Shown here: piece after piece, positions 14,168 to 23,517 of the stretch
Layout of the letters: each line of letters opens with the position of its first letter
Position numbering within the stretch: the first letter of the stretch is position 1
Assembly: GCF_008806345.1 (NCBI RefSeq)
Contig: NZ_VZZJ01000005.1
Location: 186,001 to 250,000 of the forward strand
DNA from: Methylobacterium planeticum
GTDB taxonomy: Bacteria > Pseudomonadota > Alphaproteobacteria > Rhizobiales > Beijerinckiaceae
Direction of reading: 5' to 3'
DNA: 64,000 nucleotides
Position numbers and translations under genes: made by a program
Notes under the pieces: model-generated
Database searches by the model: none
What the model was told of the DNA's origin: nothing
What the model saw: only the letters and a program-made list of their open reading frames with translations

Positions 14168-17100
14168 ATGACGGTTGAAGCGGCGACGGCCCTGACCTCC
14201 ACGGAGGGGAAAGCGGCGCGCACGGGCCTGATCGAGGCCGCGGCCGCCCTGGTCGAGGGGCAGGGGCAGCCCGGGGGCTTCGTGCGCGACCTGTTCGGGC
14301 GCGTGCTGCCCGAGGATCTCGCCCCCTACGCCCCCGAGACCCTGGCGGAGCTCGCGGTCGCGGCGCGGCGCTACCTCTCGGCCCCGCGCGGCCTCCACGC
14401 GGAGGCGGCCCTGCGGCTGCGGGACGTCTCCGCCGAGGGCGCCGGGCCCGGGGGGCGCGCCCGCGACCTGACGATCCTCGAGGTCATCAACGACAACCGG
14501 CCCTTCCTCCTCGACTCGACCCTGGCGGAACTGGCCAACCAGGGCCTGACGCCCCTCCTCGTGGCGCATCCGATCTTCGGGGTGGAGCGCGACGGGGCCG
14601 GCGCGCTCACCCGGGTCGTCGGCGAGACGACGGCCGACGCCCAGGGCGCCTTCCGGCGCGAGAGCTTCATCCACATCCACCTCGACCGCCTCGACGAGGC
14701 GGAGGCGCGCCAGCGCCTCACCGAGGGGCTGACCCGCGTCTACACCGACGTCGCCGTCGCGACCGACGACGGGGAGGACATGCTCGGGCTCCTCGACGCC
14801 ATCATCGAGGCCTACCGGGGCGCGCCGCCGCCCCTGCCCGGATCGGAGGCGCGCGAGGCGCTGGCCTTCCTCGAATGGCTGCGCGACGGCCACTTCACCC
14901 TGCTGGGGATGCGCGCGCACGGCCTCGACGGGCAGTCGCACCCGGTCGTCGGCGACACCGCCCTCGGCCTCCTGCGCGACCCGAAGGTGGAGGTGCTCCG
15001 CCTCGGGCGCAGCTTCGTCGACATGACGCCGGAGATCGCCGCCTTCCTGCAGGGGCCGCAGGCGCTCATCGTCACCAAGGCGAGCGCGCGCTCCCGCGTG
15101 CACCGGCCGACCCATCTCGACTACATCGAGGTCAAGCTCTACACCGCGGCCGGCGCCCTCTCGGGCGAGATGCGCATCGTCGGCTTGTTCGCCGCCACCG
15201 CCTATTCGAGCCCGGCCCGCGAGGTGCCCTATCTCCGCGGCAAGGTCGCGGAGGTGGCCGACCGCGCCGGCCTCGACCCGACGAGCCATGCCGGCCGCAC
15301 CCTGATCGACGTGCTGGAGACCTACCCGCGCGACGACCTCTTCCAGATCGACGTCGACCGGCTCCACCGTTTCGCCCTGGCGATCATGAACCTCGCCGAC
15401 CGGCCGCGCATCCGCGTGCTGTCGCGGCCCGACCGGTTCGGCCGCTTCGTCTCGCTCCTCGTCTACGTGCCGAAGGACCGCTACGATTCGGCCGTGCGGG
15501 CCCGGATCGGCGCCTACCTCGCCGAGGAGTACGGCGGGCGCCCCTCGGCCGCCTACCCGGCCTTCCCCGAGGGGCCGCTGGCGCGCACCCACTACATCGT
15601 CGGCTTCGCCGGCAAGGGCACGCGGGAGCGCGACCCCGCCGCCCTCGAGGCCGGCGTCGCCCGCATCGTCCGGACCTGGGGCGACGGCCTGCGCGAGGCG
15701 CTCTCCGCGACGCTTCCGGGCCAGGCCGCCCGGGCGCTGGCGGGGCGCTACGCGGACGCCTTCTCGGTGAGCTACCGGGAGAACTTCACCCCCGAGGCGG
15801 CGGTGCGCGACATCGCCATCCTGGAGCGCCTGAGCGAGGCCGCCCCCCGGGCCGTCGACCTCGAGCGGCGCGACACCGACCCGGAGGCGCAGGTGCGCCT
15901 CAAGGTCTTCTCCCGGGGCGCCGCGCTGCCGCTCTCCGAGCGCGTCCCGGCGCTGGAGAATCTCGGCTTCCGCGTCATCAACGAGCGCACCTACCGGATC
16001 GAGCACGGGGCCGGCGAGGCCCGGATCTGGCTGCACGACATGCTGCTGGAGCGCGCCACCGGGGCGGCCATCGACCTCGCCCGGGCCGAGAAGCCCCTCG
16101 AGGCGGCGCTCCTCGCCCTGTCGGAGGGCCGGGCCGAGTCCGACGGCTACAACCGCCTCGTCCTCGAGGCCGGGCTCGACTGGCGCGACACCGCCCTGAT
16201 GCGGGGGCTCGGCCGCTACCTGCGCCAGCTGCGCATCCGCTACGGCCAGGACTACCTCGCCGCGACCCTGAGCCGCCACGGGGCGCTCGCGGCCCGCATC
16301 GCCGCCCTGTTCCGGGCCCGCTTCGATCCGGCCGCCGAGGGCGACCGCGCGGCGGCGCAAGGCGCGATCCGGGCCGAGATCGAGACCGCGCTGGCGCAGG
16401 TGACGAGCCTCGACGAGGACCGGATCCTGCGGCGCTTCGTGAACCTCGTCGAGGCGGCGATCCGCACGAACTTCTACCAGCGCGACCCGGACGGGCAGCC
16501 GCGCGAGACCATCGCGTTCAAGTTCGCCTGCGCCCAGGTCTCCGGCATGCCGCTGCCGCGGCCCTTCTTCGAGATCTTCGTCTATTCCCCCCGCGTCGAG
16601 GGCCTGCACCTGCGCTACGGCTACGTCGCCCGCGGCGGCCTGCGCTGGTCCGACCGGCCGGAGGATTTCCGCACCGAGATCCTCGGCCTCGTGAAGGCCC
16701 AGCAGGTCAAGAACGCCGTCATCGTTCCGGTCGGCGCCAAGGGCGGCTTCTTCCCCAAGCGCCTGCCCCCGGCCTCCGAGCGCGCCGCCTGGCTCGCGGA
16801 GGGCACCGAGAGCTACAGGATCTTCATCCGGACGCTGCTCGAGCTCACCGACAACATCGTGGGCGACGCGATCGTGCCCCCGCCCGACACCGTCCGGCAC
16901 GATGCCGACGACGCCTACCTGGTGGTGGCGGCCGACAAGGGCACGGCGACCTTCTCGGACATCGCCAACGGCCTCTCCCTCGAGAAGGGCCACTGGCTCG
17001 GGGACGCCTTCGCGTCGGGGGGCAGCCAGGGCTACGACCACAAGGGCATGGGCATCACCGCGCGGGGCGCCTGGGAGGCGGTGAAGCGGCATTTCCGCGA

Positions 17101-19033
17101 GATCGACGTCGACGTGCAGCGCGACCCCGTCACGGTGGCGGGCGTCGGCGACATGTCGGGGGACGTGTTCGGCAACGGCATGCTGCTGTCGCGCAGCCTC
17201 AGGCTGGTGGCGGCCTTCGACCACCGCGACATCTTCCTCGACCCCGACCCCGATCCGGCCGCGGGCTTCGCCGAGCGCCAGCGCCTGTTCGGCCTCGGCC
17301 GCTCGAGCTGGGGCGACTACGACACGGGCCTGATCTCGCGGGGCGGCGGCGTGTTCTCGCGCAGCCTCAAGACGATCCCGCTCTCCCCCGAGATCCGGGC
17401 GGCGCTGGGCGTCACCGCCGCGCAGGCGAGCCCGGCCGAGGTGATGCAGGCGATCCTGCGCGCCCCTGTCGACCTGCTCTGGTTCGGCGGCATCGGCACC
17501 TACGTGCGGGCCGCCGCCGAGAGCGACGAGGAGGCGGGCGACCGCGCCAACGACGCGGTGCGCATCACCGGCGCGATGCTGCGCGCCAAGGTCGTGGGGG
17601 AGGGCGCCAATCTCGGCCTGACCCAGCGCGGGCGCATCGAGGCCGCCCGCGCCGGCGTGCGCCTCAACACCGACGCCATCGACAACTCGGCGGGCGTCAA
17701 CACCTCCGACGTCGAGGTGAACATCAAGATCGCCCTGATGATCCCGGAGCGCGACGGGCGCCTCGGGCCCGAGGCGCGCAACGCGCTCCTGGTCTCGATG
17801 ACCGACGAGGTGGCGGGCCTCGTCCTGCGCAACAACGAGCTCCAGACCCTCGCCCTGTCCCTGGCGCTGCGCCGCGGCACCGCCGAGACGGGCTTCGCCG
17901 TGCGGGTGATGCAGGCGCTGGAGGCGGAGGGCCGCCTCGACCGGGCGGTCGAGTACCTGCCGGACGACGCGACCCTCGGCGAGCGCCTGCGCCGGGGCGA
18001 GGGCCTGACCCGGCCCGAATACGCGGTGCTCATCGCCTACGCCAAGCTCTCGCTCTACGACGCCATCCTGGCGAGCCCGGTGCCGGACGATCCCTATTTC
18101 GACCGGGAATTGCAGCGCTACTTCCCGCAGGCCCTCAAGCGCCAGTTCCCGGACGCCGTGAGGGGGCACCGCCTGCGCCGGGAGATCATCGCCACGGCCC
18201 TCTCGAACATCATCGTCAACCGGGGCGGGCCGACCCTCGTCACCCGGCTGATGGACGAGACGGGGGCGGACGCCGCCACCATCGCCAAGGCCTACGCGGT
18301 GACCCGCGACGCCTTCGGGCTGATGGAGCTGAACCAGGCCATCGACGCCCTCGACGCGGCGACGCCGGACCGGCGCATGCCCGGCCAGGAGCAGCTCGGC
18401 CTCTACGCCGAGGTGCAGGACCTGCTGCAGAACCGCATCGTCTGGTTCATCCGCAACCTCGACCTCGGCGGCGGCATCGCCCCCGTGGTCGCCCGCTACC
18501 GCGAGGGCATCGCGGCGGTGCTGGAGGCGCTGCCGCGCATCCTCGACCCGGAGGCCGCGGCGGCGATCGAGGCGCGCCGCGCCGCCCTCGTGGGCCAGGG
18601 CATGGACGAGGAGGCGGCCCGGCGCTTCGCCTCCCTCAAGGCGCTGATCTCGGCCCCCGACATCGTGCGGGTCGCCGAGACCGACGGCCACTCGGTGCCC
18701 GAGATCGCCGCGACCCACTTCGCCATCGAGCACGCCTTCCGGCTCGACGACCTCGCGGCCGAGGCCCGCAAGGTGCCGGTGACGGACACCTTCGACCACG
18801 TCGCCCTGGAGCGGGCGGTGGCGGGCATCTCGAGCGCCCATCGCGGCCTGACCGCCGAGGTGGTGGGGGATGTCGGCGCCGGCGCCGAGGCGGTCGAGGC
18901 CTGGAGCGCCGCGCGGGGCCCCGCCCTCGCGCGCATCCGGGGCGCCGTCGAGGCCATCGCGGCCTCGGGCCTCACGGTCTCGAAGGCCGTCGTCGCCTCG
19001 AGCCTGCTGGCGGACCTGGCGCGCCGCCCCTGA
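14168..19033 (+). CDS. gdhB: NAD-specific glutamate dehydrogenase, large (180-kDa) type
   Basis: 1621 residues, the size of the four-domain bacterial NAD-GDH family known from Streptomyces, Pseudomonas (GdhB) and Caulobacter. It oxidatively deaminates glutamate to 2-oxoglutarate and ammonia with NAD, a catabolic role. The long N-terminal regulatory region (residues 1-~700) includes NDNRPFLLDSTLAELANQGL and FTLLGMRA. The catalytic part follows: GLRWSDRPEDFRTEILGLVKAQQVKNAVIVPVGAKGGFF with the substrate lysines, then TATFSDIANGLS and the GGSQGYDHKGMGITARGAWE region near the nucleotide site. ATG 14168 sits after AGGAG. It is transcribed alone; arginine or glutamate catabolism usually controls such genes. 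Confidence 0.96.
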   Translation: MTVEAATALTSTEGKAARTGLIEAAAALVEGQGQPGGFVRDLFGRVLPEDLAPYAPETLAELAVAARRYLSAPRGLHAEAALRLRDVSAEGAGPGGRARDLTILEVINDNRPFLLDSTLAELANQGLTPLLVAHPIFGVERDGAGALTRVVGETTADAQGAFRRESFIHIHLDRLDEAEARQRLTEGLTRVYTDVAVATDDGEDMLGLLDAIIEAYRGAPPPLPGSEAREALAFLEWLRDGHFTLLGMRAHGLDGQSHPVVGDTALGLLRDPKVEVLRLGRSFVDMTPEIAAFLQGPQALIVTKASARSRVHRPTHLDYIEVKLYTAAGALSGEMRIVGLFAATAYSSPAREVPYLRGKVAEVADRAGLDPTSHAGRTLIDVLETYPRDDLFQIDVDRLHRFALAIMNLADRPRIRVLSRPDRFGRFVSLLVYVPKDRYDSAVRARIGAYLAEEYGGRPSAAYPAFPEGPLARTHYIVGFAGKGTRERDPAALEAGVARIVRTWGDGLREALSATLPGQAARALAGRYADAFSVSYRENFTPEAAVRDIAILERLSEAAPRAVDLERRDTDPEAQVRLKVFSRGAALPLSERVPALENLGFRVINERTYRIEHGAGEARIWLHDMLLERATGAAIDLARAEKPLEAALLALSEGRAESDGYNRLVLEAGLDWRDTALMRGLGRYLRQLRIRYGQDYLAATLSRHGALAARIAALFRARFDPAAEGDRAAAQGAIRAEIETALAQVTSLDEDRILRRFVNLVEAAIRTNFYQRDPDGQPRETIAFKFACAQVSGMPLPRPFFEIFVYSPRVEGLHLRYGYVARGGLRWSDRPEDFRTEILGLVKAQQVKNAVIVPVGAKGGFFPKRLPPASERAAWLAEGTESYRIFIRTLLELTDNIVGDAIVPPPDTVRHDADDAYLVVAADKGTATFSDIANGLSLEKGHWLGDAFASGGSQGYDHKGMGITARGAWEAVKRHFREIDVDVQRDPVTVAGVGDMSGDVFGNGMLLSRSLRLVAAFDHRDIFLDPDPDPAAGFAERQRLFGLGRSSWGDYDTGLISRGGGVFSRSLKTIPLSPEIRAALGVTAAQASPAEVMQAILRAPVDLLWFGGIGTYVRAAAESDEEAGDRANDAVRITGAMLRAKVVGEGANLGLTQRGRIEAARAGVRLNTDAIDNSAGVNTSDVEVNIKIALMIPERDGRLGPEARNALLVSMTDEVAGLVLRNNELQTLALSLALRRGTAETGFAVRVMQALEAEGRLDRAVEYLPDDATLGERLRRGEGLTRPEYAVLIAYAKLSLYDAILASPVPDDPYFDRELQRYFPQALKRQFPDAVRGHRLRREIIATALSNIIVNRGGPTLVTRLMDETGADAATIAKAYAVTRDAFGLMELNQAIDALDAATPDRRMPGQEQLGLYAEVQDLLQNRIVWFIRNLDLGGGIAPVVARYREGIAAVLEALPRILDPEAAAAIEARRAALVGQGMDEEAARRFASLKALISAPDIVRVAETDGHSVPEIAATHFAIEHAFRLDDLAAEARKVPVTDTFDHVALERAVAGISSAHRGLTAEVVGDVGAGAEAVEAWSAARGPALARIRGAVEAIAASGLTVSKAVVASSLLADLARRP

Positions 19034-19144
19034 GGGGCCCGGGTGGCCCCGGATCCGGCGCTTCGCCCCGTCGGGTCCCGCCCCCGTCGCGGACCTCGCA
19101 TCCGGCGGCGCAAGGCGCGCGGGCGGGCGCCCCAGAGGGGTGCC

Positions 19145-19215
19145 GAGGGGTGGAAGCCAGGGGATGGCAGCGAAGGGGTGGAAGCCGAGGGGCGGAGGCC
19201 GCGTGATGGAAGCCA
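19145..19215. repeat. Degenerate 14-15-bp tandem repeat overlapping the GFA start
   Basis: Copies of GAGGGGTGGAAGCCA with drift follow each other from 19145 to 19215. The last copy contains the GFA start codon (TGATGGAAGCCAG), so the repeat contributes the leader and first codons of the next gene. Confidence 0.65.
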
Positions 19216-19604
19216 GGTGTCAGTGCGGGCAGCTCTCCGTCGCTCTGCCCGGCCCGAGCGCGTCGGTCGTCGCTTGCCATTGCGGCTACTGCCAGCGCCG
19301 GAGCGGGTCCCCGTTCGGCGTGCTCGCCTACTACCCCGACGAGAGCGTCACGATCACGGGTGAGGCGACGCGCTACGCGAGGCCGACCGCGGCCGGCGGC
19401 ACGTTCGAGACCTTCTTCTGCCCCACCTGCGGCTCGACCGTGTATGCCCGCGCCGGAAAGCACCCGACGAAGCTCGGGATCAGTGTCGGGGCGATCTGCG
19501 ATCCGGGATACCCGGCCCCCGTCCGGTCGGCCTGGGAGGAAGGCAAGCACGCCTGGGTCGTGATCCCCGAGCCCGCCGAGCATTATCCACGCGGACGGTC
19601 CTGA
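19206..19604 (+). CDS. GFA-family (glutathione-dependent formaldehyde-activating-like) zinc protein
   Basis: 132 residues with the GFA/CENP-V zinc fold. CQCG at residues 5-8 and CHCGYCQ at 24-30 provide Cys ligands, FFCPTCGS supplies the second pair, and GISVGAICDPGY closes the barrel. The archetype was named for formaldehyde-glutathione adduct formation, but most members have unknown activity, so a formaldehyde role is only suggested even in a probable methylotroph. The start at 19206 was chosen because the conserved family start (MEARCQCGQL) begins there. Confidence 0.88.
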   Translation: MEARCQCGQLSVALPGPSASVVACHCGYCQRRSGSPFGVLAYYPDESVTITGEATRYARPTAAGGTFETFFCPTCGSTVYARAGKHPTKLGISVGAICDPGYPAPVRSAWEEGKHAWVVIPEPAEHYPRGRS

Positions 19605-19842
19605 GGGCAGGGCCCGCCCCGAAGCCGGCCGCTCAGAGCCTCAGGGTCCCGCTGGATCGGCGCATCGGGGCCCCGATGCGGACGCGGATCGCCCGCCGAC
19701 GCGCCCTGACCGCGCCCGGACGGGCACCGGGCCATGCCCGACCTTGCGGCTCTCCGCGACGCGGCGGACCGGCCAAACCCCATCCCTGGGCGGGGCGACG
19801 CCGCGGGACCCGGGCACCGGATCGACCGCCGGGTGGCGCGCC

Positions 19843-20736
19843 TCAGGCCGGGATGCCGGCGGAGCGGACGTGGTCGGCGATGGCGCCGGCGGTGGTGAAC
19901 CAGACCTGCCCGCGGTGGGCCGCGACGTGGGCGAGCGCCCGCCGCAGGGGCCGCAGCCGGTGGGGCTGCCCGACGATGTAGGGGTGGAGCGCGATGCCCA
20001 TCACGAGGGGCGCCGCGCGGGACTGCTCCAGCATCTCGTCGAAGGCGTCGACGATCGCCTCGGCGAATTGCCGGCCGGTCTCCTTGCGGGCGACGATGGC
20101 CGGGATGTCGTTGAGCTCCTGGGGGTAGGGCACCGAGAGGATGCGGCCGCCGCCGCGGGTGGCGAACCAGGTCGGCTGGTCGTCGTGGGCCCAGTCGAGG
20201 AGGTAGCGGTAGCCGGCCTCGGCCAGGAGGTCGGGGGTGGTGCGGGATTGCGAGATCCAGGGGCCGAGCCAGCCCGCCGGCGCCACGCCCTCCTGCCGCG
20301 TCAGGACCTCGGTCGCCTCCGCGATCAGCGCCCGCTCGCCGGCCTCGTCGAGGACGCCCTGCCGCTCCGCGTTGGTGCGGCCGTGGCCGACGATCTCGTC
20401 GCCGCGGGCGCGGAACGCCTCGATCAGGCCGGGGCAGTCCCGGTAGAGGTTGCTGTTGACGAGGACGCTCGCGGGCAGGCCGAGGCCGTCGAGCAGGTCT
20501 CGGATGCGCCAGGCGCCGACCCGGTTGCCCCAGTCGCGCCAGGCGTAGTTCAGCACGTCCGGCTGCGGCCCGCCCGGCGCCAGCTCGGCGCCGAGCCCCT
20601 CCCCGAAGGCGAAGCCTTCGAGGTTGAGCCCGAGATAGACCGCGAGGCTCCTGCCCTCCGGCCAGTCGTAGACCGGCCGGGCCGGCAGGGCGCTGTAGCC
20701 GTAGCGGCCGTGTCCGTTGCTCGATCCCATGCGCAT
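19843..20736 (-). CDS. PuuE-like polysaccharide-deacetylase-fold hydrolase
   Basis: 297 residues in the NodB/polysaccharide deacetylase fold. The early motif where metal-dependent deacetylases have paired Asp reads LGLNLEGFAFG, and the late region reads LLDWAHDDQPTWFATRGGGRILSVPYPQELND. This resembles PuuE, the cofactor-independent allantoinase, more than chitin-type deacetylases. Also seen are EIVGHGRTN and the closing MGIALHPYIVGQPHRLRPLRRAL. It probably hydrolyses a C-N bond in a small cyclic amide rather than a polysaccharide, which is inference. ATG 20736 follows AGGGA; an internal ATG at 20730 is possible. It is divergent from the NTF2-like gene and lies at the edge of the amidohydrolase / Mo-hydroxylase block. 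Confidence 0.82.
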   Translation of the reverse strand: MRMGSSNGHGRYGYSALPARPVYDWPEGRSLAVYLGLNLEGFAFGEGLGAELAPGGPQPDVLNYAWRDWGNRVGAWRIRDLLDGLGLPASVLVNSNLYRDCPGLIEAFRARGDEIVGHGRTNAERQGVLDEAGERALIAEATEVLTRQEGVAPAGWLGPWISQSRTTPDLLAEAGYRYLLDWAHDDQPTWFATRGGGRILSVPYPQELNDIPAIVARKETGRQFAEAIVDAFDEMLEQSRAAPLVMGIALHPYIVGQPHRLRPLRRALAHVAAHRGQVWFTTAGAIADHVRSAGIPA

Positions 20737-21088
20737 CCCATCCCTGTCCTGCCGCGCCCGTCCCGTCGCGCGAGCCTCCCGGTGCGGGCCTCGCGGTGCG
20801 GGCCTCGCGGTGCGGGCCTCGCGGTGCATGTCCCGCGCCGGGCCCGAGGGCAACGCCGGCCCGGCCCGGCGGGCTCCGGGACGCGATCGGGAGCCGCCAC
20901 CGGCCCGGGCGCCGGCGCGGCCTTGCGCCGCGCGGGCCCGTCCGGGATCATCGCCGGACCGGCATCCGGATGCCCGGGCCGATGGCATGCGGGTTGCGCC
21001 GGCCGGCGGCTCCCTGCCTGGCGAACAAGTCGCGAAAACCTTCCCGAACCCCTTCCCGAATCCTCCGGCCCCTTCGAGACGAGAGACC
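20737..21088. other. 352-bp divergent gap with a 14-bp tandem repeat
   Basis: No gene is supported. Three exact 14-bp units GGTGCGGGCCTCGC (20781-20794, 20795-20808, 20809-20822) plus partial flanking copies lie close to the deacetylase start. The right part (21005-21085), with stretches such as AAAACCTTCCC, is less GC-rich and may hold the promoter of the NTF2-like gene. Confidence 0.6.
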
Positions 21089-21508
21089 ATGACGAACCCG
21101 ACCGACAGCCGCGAGGCCGCGCAGCGCGACGCCGCCATCGTCACCGCCTATCTCGAGGCCTCGATGGTGCCCGACCCCGAGACGGCGGCGCGCTACATGG
21201 CGCCCGGCATCGCGATCGTGTTCACGGGGGGCCGCAGCTTCCGGCATCCGCGCGAGGTCACGGCCTTCAACGGGGGCCGCTACGCCTGGGTCAAGAAGCG
21301 GATGGAGCGCCTCGACGTGGTGCCGGGGGAGGGGGTCACCACGGTCTACAGCCTCGGCACCCTCTACGGCGCCTGGCCGGACGGGGAGCGCTTCGAGGGC
21401 AACCGCTACGTCGACCGCTTCACCGTGCGGGACGGGCTCATCGTCACCATGGAGGTCTGGAACGACAGCGCCGAGCGCCTGCTGACGAAGCACGGCCTCA
21501 CCGCCTGA
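21089..21508 (+). CDS. NTF2-like / SnoaL-fold protein
   Basis: 139 residues of a cone-shaped NTF2-like fold: an N-terminal helix (RDAAIVTAYLEASMVPDPETAARYM), then APGIAIVFTGGRSFRHPREV and a C-terminal beta sheet (GNRYVDRFTVRDGLIVTMEVWNDSAERLL). Members include ketosteroid isomerase-like enzymes, dioxygenase small subunits and binding proteins, and the exact role cannot be read from sequence. It is divergent from the PuuE-like gene and just upstream, convergently, of the MarR gene, so it may be part of the same catabolic block. Confidence 0.78.
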   Translation: MTNPTDSREAAQRDAAIVTAYLEASMVPDPETAARYMAPGIAIVFTGGRSFRHPREVTAFNGGRYAWVKKRMERLDVVPGEGVTTVYSLGTLYGAWPDGERFEGNRYVDRFTVRDGLIVTMEVWNDSAERLLTKHGLTA

Positions 21509-21542
21509 GCCCGCGCCCGCCCGCCGCGGCGCCCCGGGCCGC

Positions 21543-22139
21543 TCACCCGAGCAGGTCGGCCGCGCCGAGGCGCTGGGCGTGGACGGCGGCGACCTTCTTC
21601 ATCAGGCGCACGAGGGTCTCCCGCTCCGCCGGCGACAGGGCCGAGACGGTGGCCTCGTGGGCGGCCCGGGCGGCCTGCTCCATCGCGGCGTGGAGCGCGC
21701 GGCCCTCGTCCGTCAGGGCGCATTGCCGCGCGCGGCGGTCCGCATCCGAGGTCGCCCGGCGGATGTAGCCCCGCGCCGCGAGGCGCTTCAGGGCCCCGGT
21801 CGTCGTGGTCCGGTCGAGGGCGACCGCATGGGCCAGGGTGGTCTGGTCGGCGTCGCCGATCTCCGCCAGCAGCGACAGCAGGCTGTATTGCAGCGGCGTG
21901 ATCCGGAACGCGGCGCAGCGCTCGGCGAACAGGCTGACATGGATCTGGTGCAGCCGGCGGGCGAGGAAGCCGGGCCGCTCGGAGAGGGGCCAGGGCGGTG
22001 CCGCCGGATCGGCCTGCGCTGCCGCATCGGACGACAGACCTGCCTGCTTCGCGAGCACGTCGCTGATCTTACCCAATCCCTCGACTCCATCCTGCACCGC
22101 CGGCCCCCGTTCGGAGCGCACTTCCATTTGGCATGCCAT
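21543..22139 (-). CDS. MarR-family transcriptional regulator
   Basis: 198 residues. The winged helix is clear in residues ~85-150: ITPLQYSLLSLLAEIGDADQ, TLAHAVALDRTTTTGALKRL and the wing RATSDADRRARQCALTDEG. The N-terminal ~55 residues are not typical and the start is uncertain (ATG at 22139 or 22127, neither with a clear ribosome site). It is divergent from the amidohydrolase gene across a 103-bp gap holding two palindromes, so it most likely represses the downstream amidohydrolase / Mo-hydroxylase / ABC-transporter genes until a substrate-derived ligand is present. Confidence 0.88.
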   Translation of the reverse strand: MACQMEVRSERGPAVQDGVEGLGKISDVLAKQAGLSSDAAAQADPAAPPWPLSERPGFLARRLHQIHVSLFAERCAAFRITPLQYSLLSLLAEIGDADQTTLAHAVALDRTTTTGALKRLAARGYIRRATSDADRRARQCALTDEGRALHAAMEQAARAAHEATVSALSPAERETLVRLMKKVAAVHAQRLGAADLLG

Positions 22140-22169
22140 ATGCTAGCGTAGATGCGAAGCATACTTCGC
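22129..22169. promoter_or_regulatory. Two palindromes, candidate MarR operators
   Basis: TGGCATGCCA (22129-22138) is a perfect 10-bp palindrome over the MarR start. GCGAAG-CATA-CTTCGC (22154-22169) is a perfect inverted repeat 15 bp further into the gap. The zone is AT-richer than its surroundings, as expected for back-to-back promoters. MarR dimers bind such short symmetric sites. Confidence 0.5.
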
Positions 22170-22242
22170 TTTTGCGCATTCCGTTCTTGATCGCGGGATC
22201 GCGGCGCGCCGCGATCCCCGACCCGGCCGACGAGGTGGTGAG

Positions 22243-23517
22243 ATGGACGACACCCGGTACGACCTGCTCCTGCGCGGTGGACGCGTGATCTGCCCGGCCT
22301 CCGGCATCGACGGGGTCCGGGACGTGGCGGTGCGCGACGGGCACATCGCCGCCGTCGCGGACACGATCCTGCCCTCGGCGGCCGCGGAGGTGGTCGACGT
22401 GTCGGGCAAGCTCGTCCTGCCGGGCCTGATCGACACCCACGCCCACGTCTACCAGTACGTCACCGGCCGCTTCGGCCTGAACCCCGACATGGTCGGGGTG
22501 CGCTCCGGCGTGACCACGGTGGTGGACCAGGGCGGGCCCTCCTGCATGACCCTGCCGGGCTTCCGCCACTTCATCGCCGAGCGCTCCGAGACCCGGGTCT
22601 ACGCCTTCCTGTCGGCCTACCTCGTCGGCGGGCTCGAGGGGCACTTCTACCCGAACCTCTACAGCCCGGAGGGGGTCGACATCGACGCCACCGTGAAGTC
22701 GGCCACCGAGAACCGGGACCTCGTGCGCGGCATCAAGGGCCACGCGGAGATCGGGGGCTTCGCCCGCTGGGGCATCCGGGTGATGGAGATGGCGGCCGAG
22801 ATCAGCCGGCGCTCGGACCTGCCCCTCTACGTGCATTTCGGCCAGCTCTGGGGCCTGCCCGAGAGCGGCGCCAACGGCGAGGACGCCGACACCATCATGG
22901 AGCGGGTGATCCCGCTGCTGCGCCCCGGCGACGTGCTGGCCCACCCCTTCACCCGGCATCCCGGCGGCTTCATCAACGAGGCGGGCGAGGTCCATCCCAT
23001 CATCCGGGCCGCGATGGATGCGGGGCTGAAGGTCGATGTCGGGCACGGCAGCCACTTCTCCTACCGGGTCGCCCGCGCCTCGCTGCCCGCCGGCGTCGTC
23101 CCCTACACCCTCGGCGCCGACATGCACGGCTACAACACCGAGGTGCCCAAGCCCGCCGGCACCCCGGAGGAGCACCACGACGACGAGAACCACCCCTTCC
23201 TCGGCCAGGCCCGCTTCAGCCTGACCCAGGCGATGAGCTCGATGATGGCGCTCGGCATCCCCCTCGAGCAGGTGGTGCCGATGGTGACGACGCACCCGGC
23301 CGCGATGCTCGGGCTCTCGGACCGGATCGGCGCGCTGACGCCGGGCTTCGCGGCGGACGTCTCGGTGCTGCACGACGACCGCGGCCGCTTCCTCCTGCGC
23401 GACAACGAGGACACGCGGGTGATCGCCGACCGGCTGCTGCGCCCGGCCTTCTGCCTGCGCGCGGGCCGGCGCTTCGACGCCGATTCGCCGATCCTGCCGC
23501 AGGCGATCGCGGCCTGA
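22243..23517 (+). CDS. Amidohydrolase-superfamily metal-dependent hydrolase (dihydroorotase/deacetylase-like)
   Basis: 424 residues of the amidohydrolase TIM barrel with its small beta domain at both ends. The first metal pair is in LPGLIDTHAHVYQY (HxH), the bridging lysine probably in IKGHAEIGGF, later His ligands in LPLYVHFGQL and LAHPFTRHP, and the catalytic Asp in LGADMHGYN. It is closest in look to the dihydroorotase-like / deacetylase metallohydrolase group, whose members cut cyclic amides, N-acyl amino acids or related compounds. Its stop overlaps the start of the Mo-hydroxylase large subunit (TGATG), so ring hydroxylation and amide hydrolysis are probably sequential steps. The true substrate is unknown. 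Confidence 0.85.
   Translation: MDDTRYDLLLRGGRVICPASGIDGVRDVAVRDGHIAAVADTILPSAAAEVVDVSGKLVLPGLIDTHAHVYQYVTGRFGLNPDMVGVRSGVTTVVDQGGPSCMTLPGFRHFIAERSETRVYAFLSAYLVGGLEGHFYPNLYSPEGVDIDATVKSATENRDLVRGIKGHAEIGGFARWGIRVMEMAAEISRRSDLPLYVHFGQLWGLPESGANGEDADTIMERVIPLLRPGDVLAHPFTRHPGGFINEAGEVHPIIRAAMDAGLKVDVGHGSHFSYRVARASLPAGVVPYTLGADMHGYNTEVPKPAGTPEEHHDDENHPFLGQARFSLTQAMSSMMALGIPLEQVVPMVTTHPAAMLGLSDRIGALTPGFAADVSVLHDDRGRFLLRDNEDTRVIADRLLRPAFCLRAGRRFDADSPILPQAIAA

Noticed and set aside
14009-18841. A 1610-residue open frame on the minus strand opposite the glutamate dehydrogenase gene
   Set aside because: It is the antisense shadow of a long GC-rich gene: Arg/Gly/Asp-rich composition, no domain, no ribosome site, while the plus strand has a full set of family motifs.
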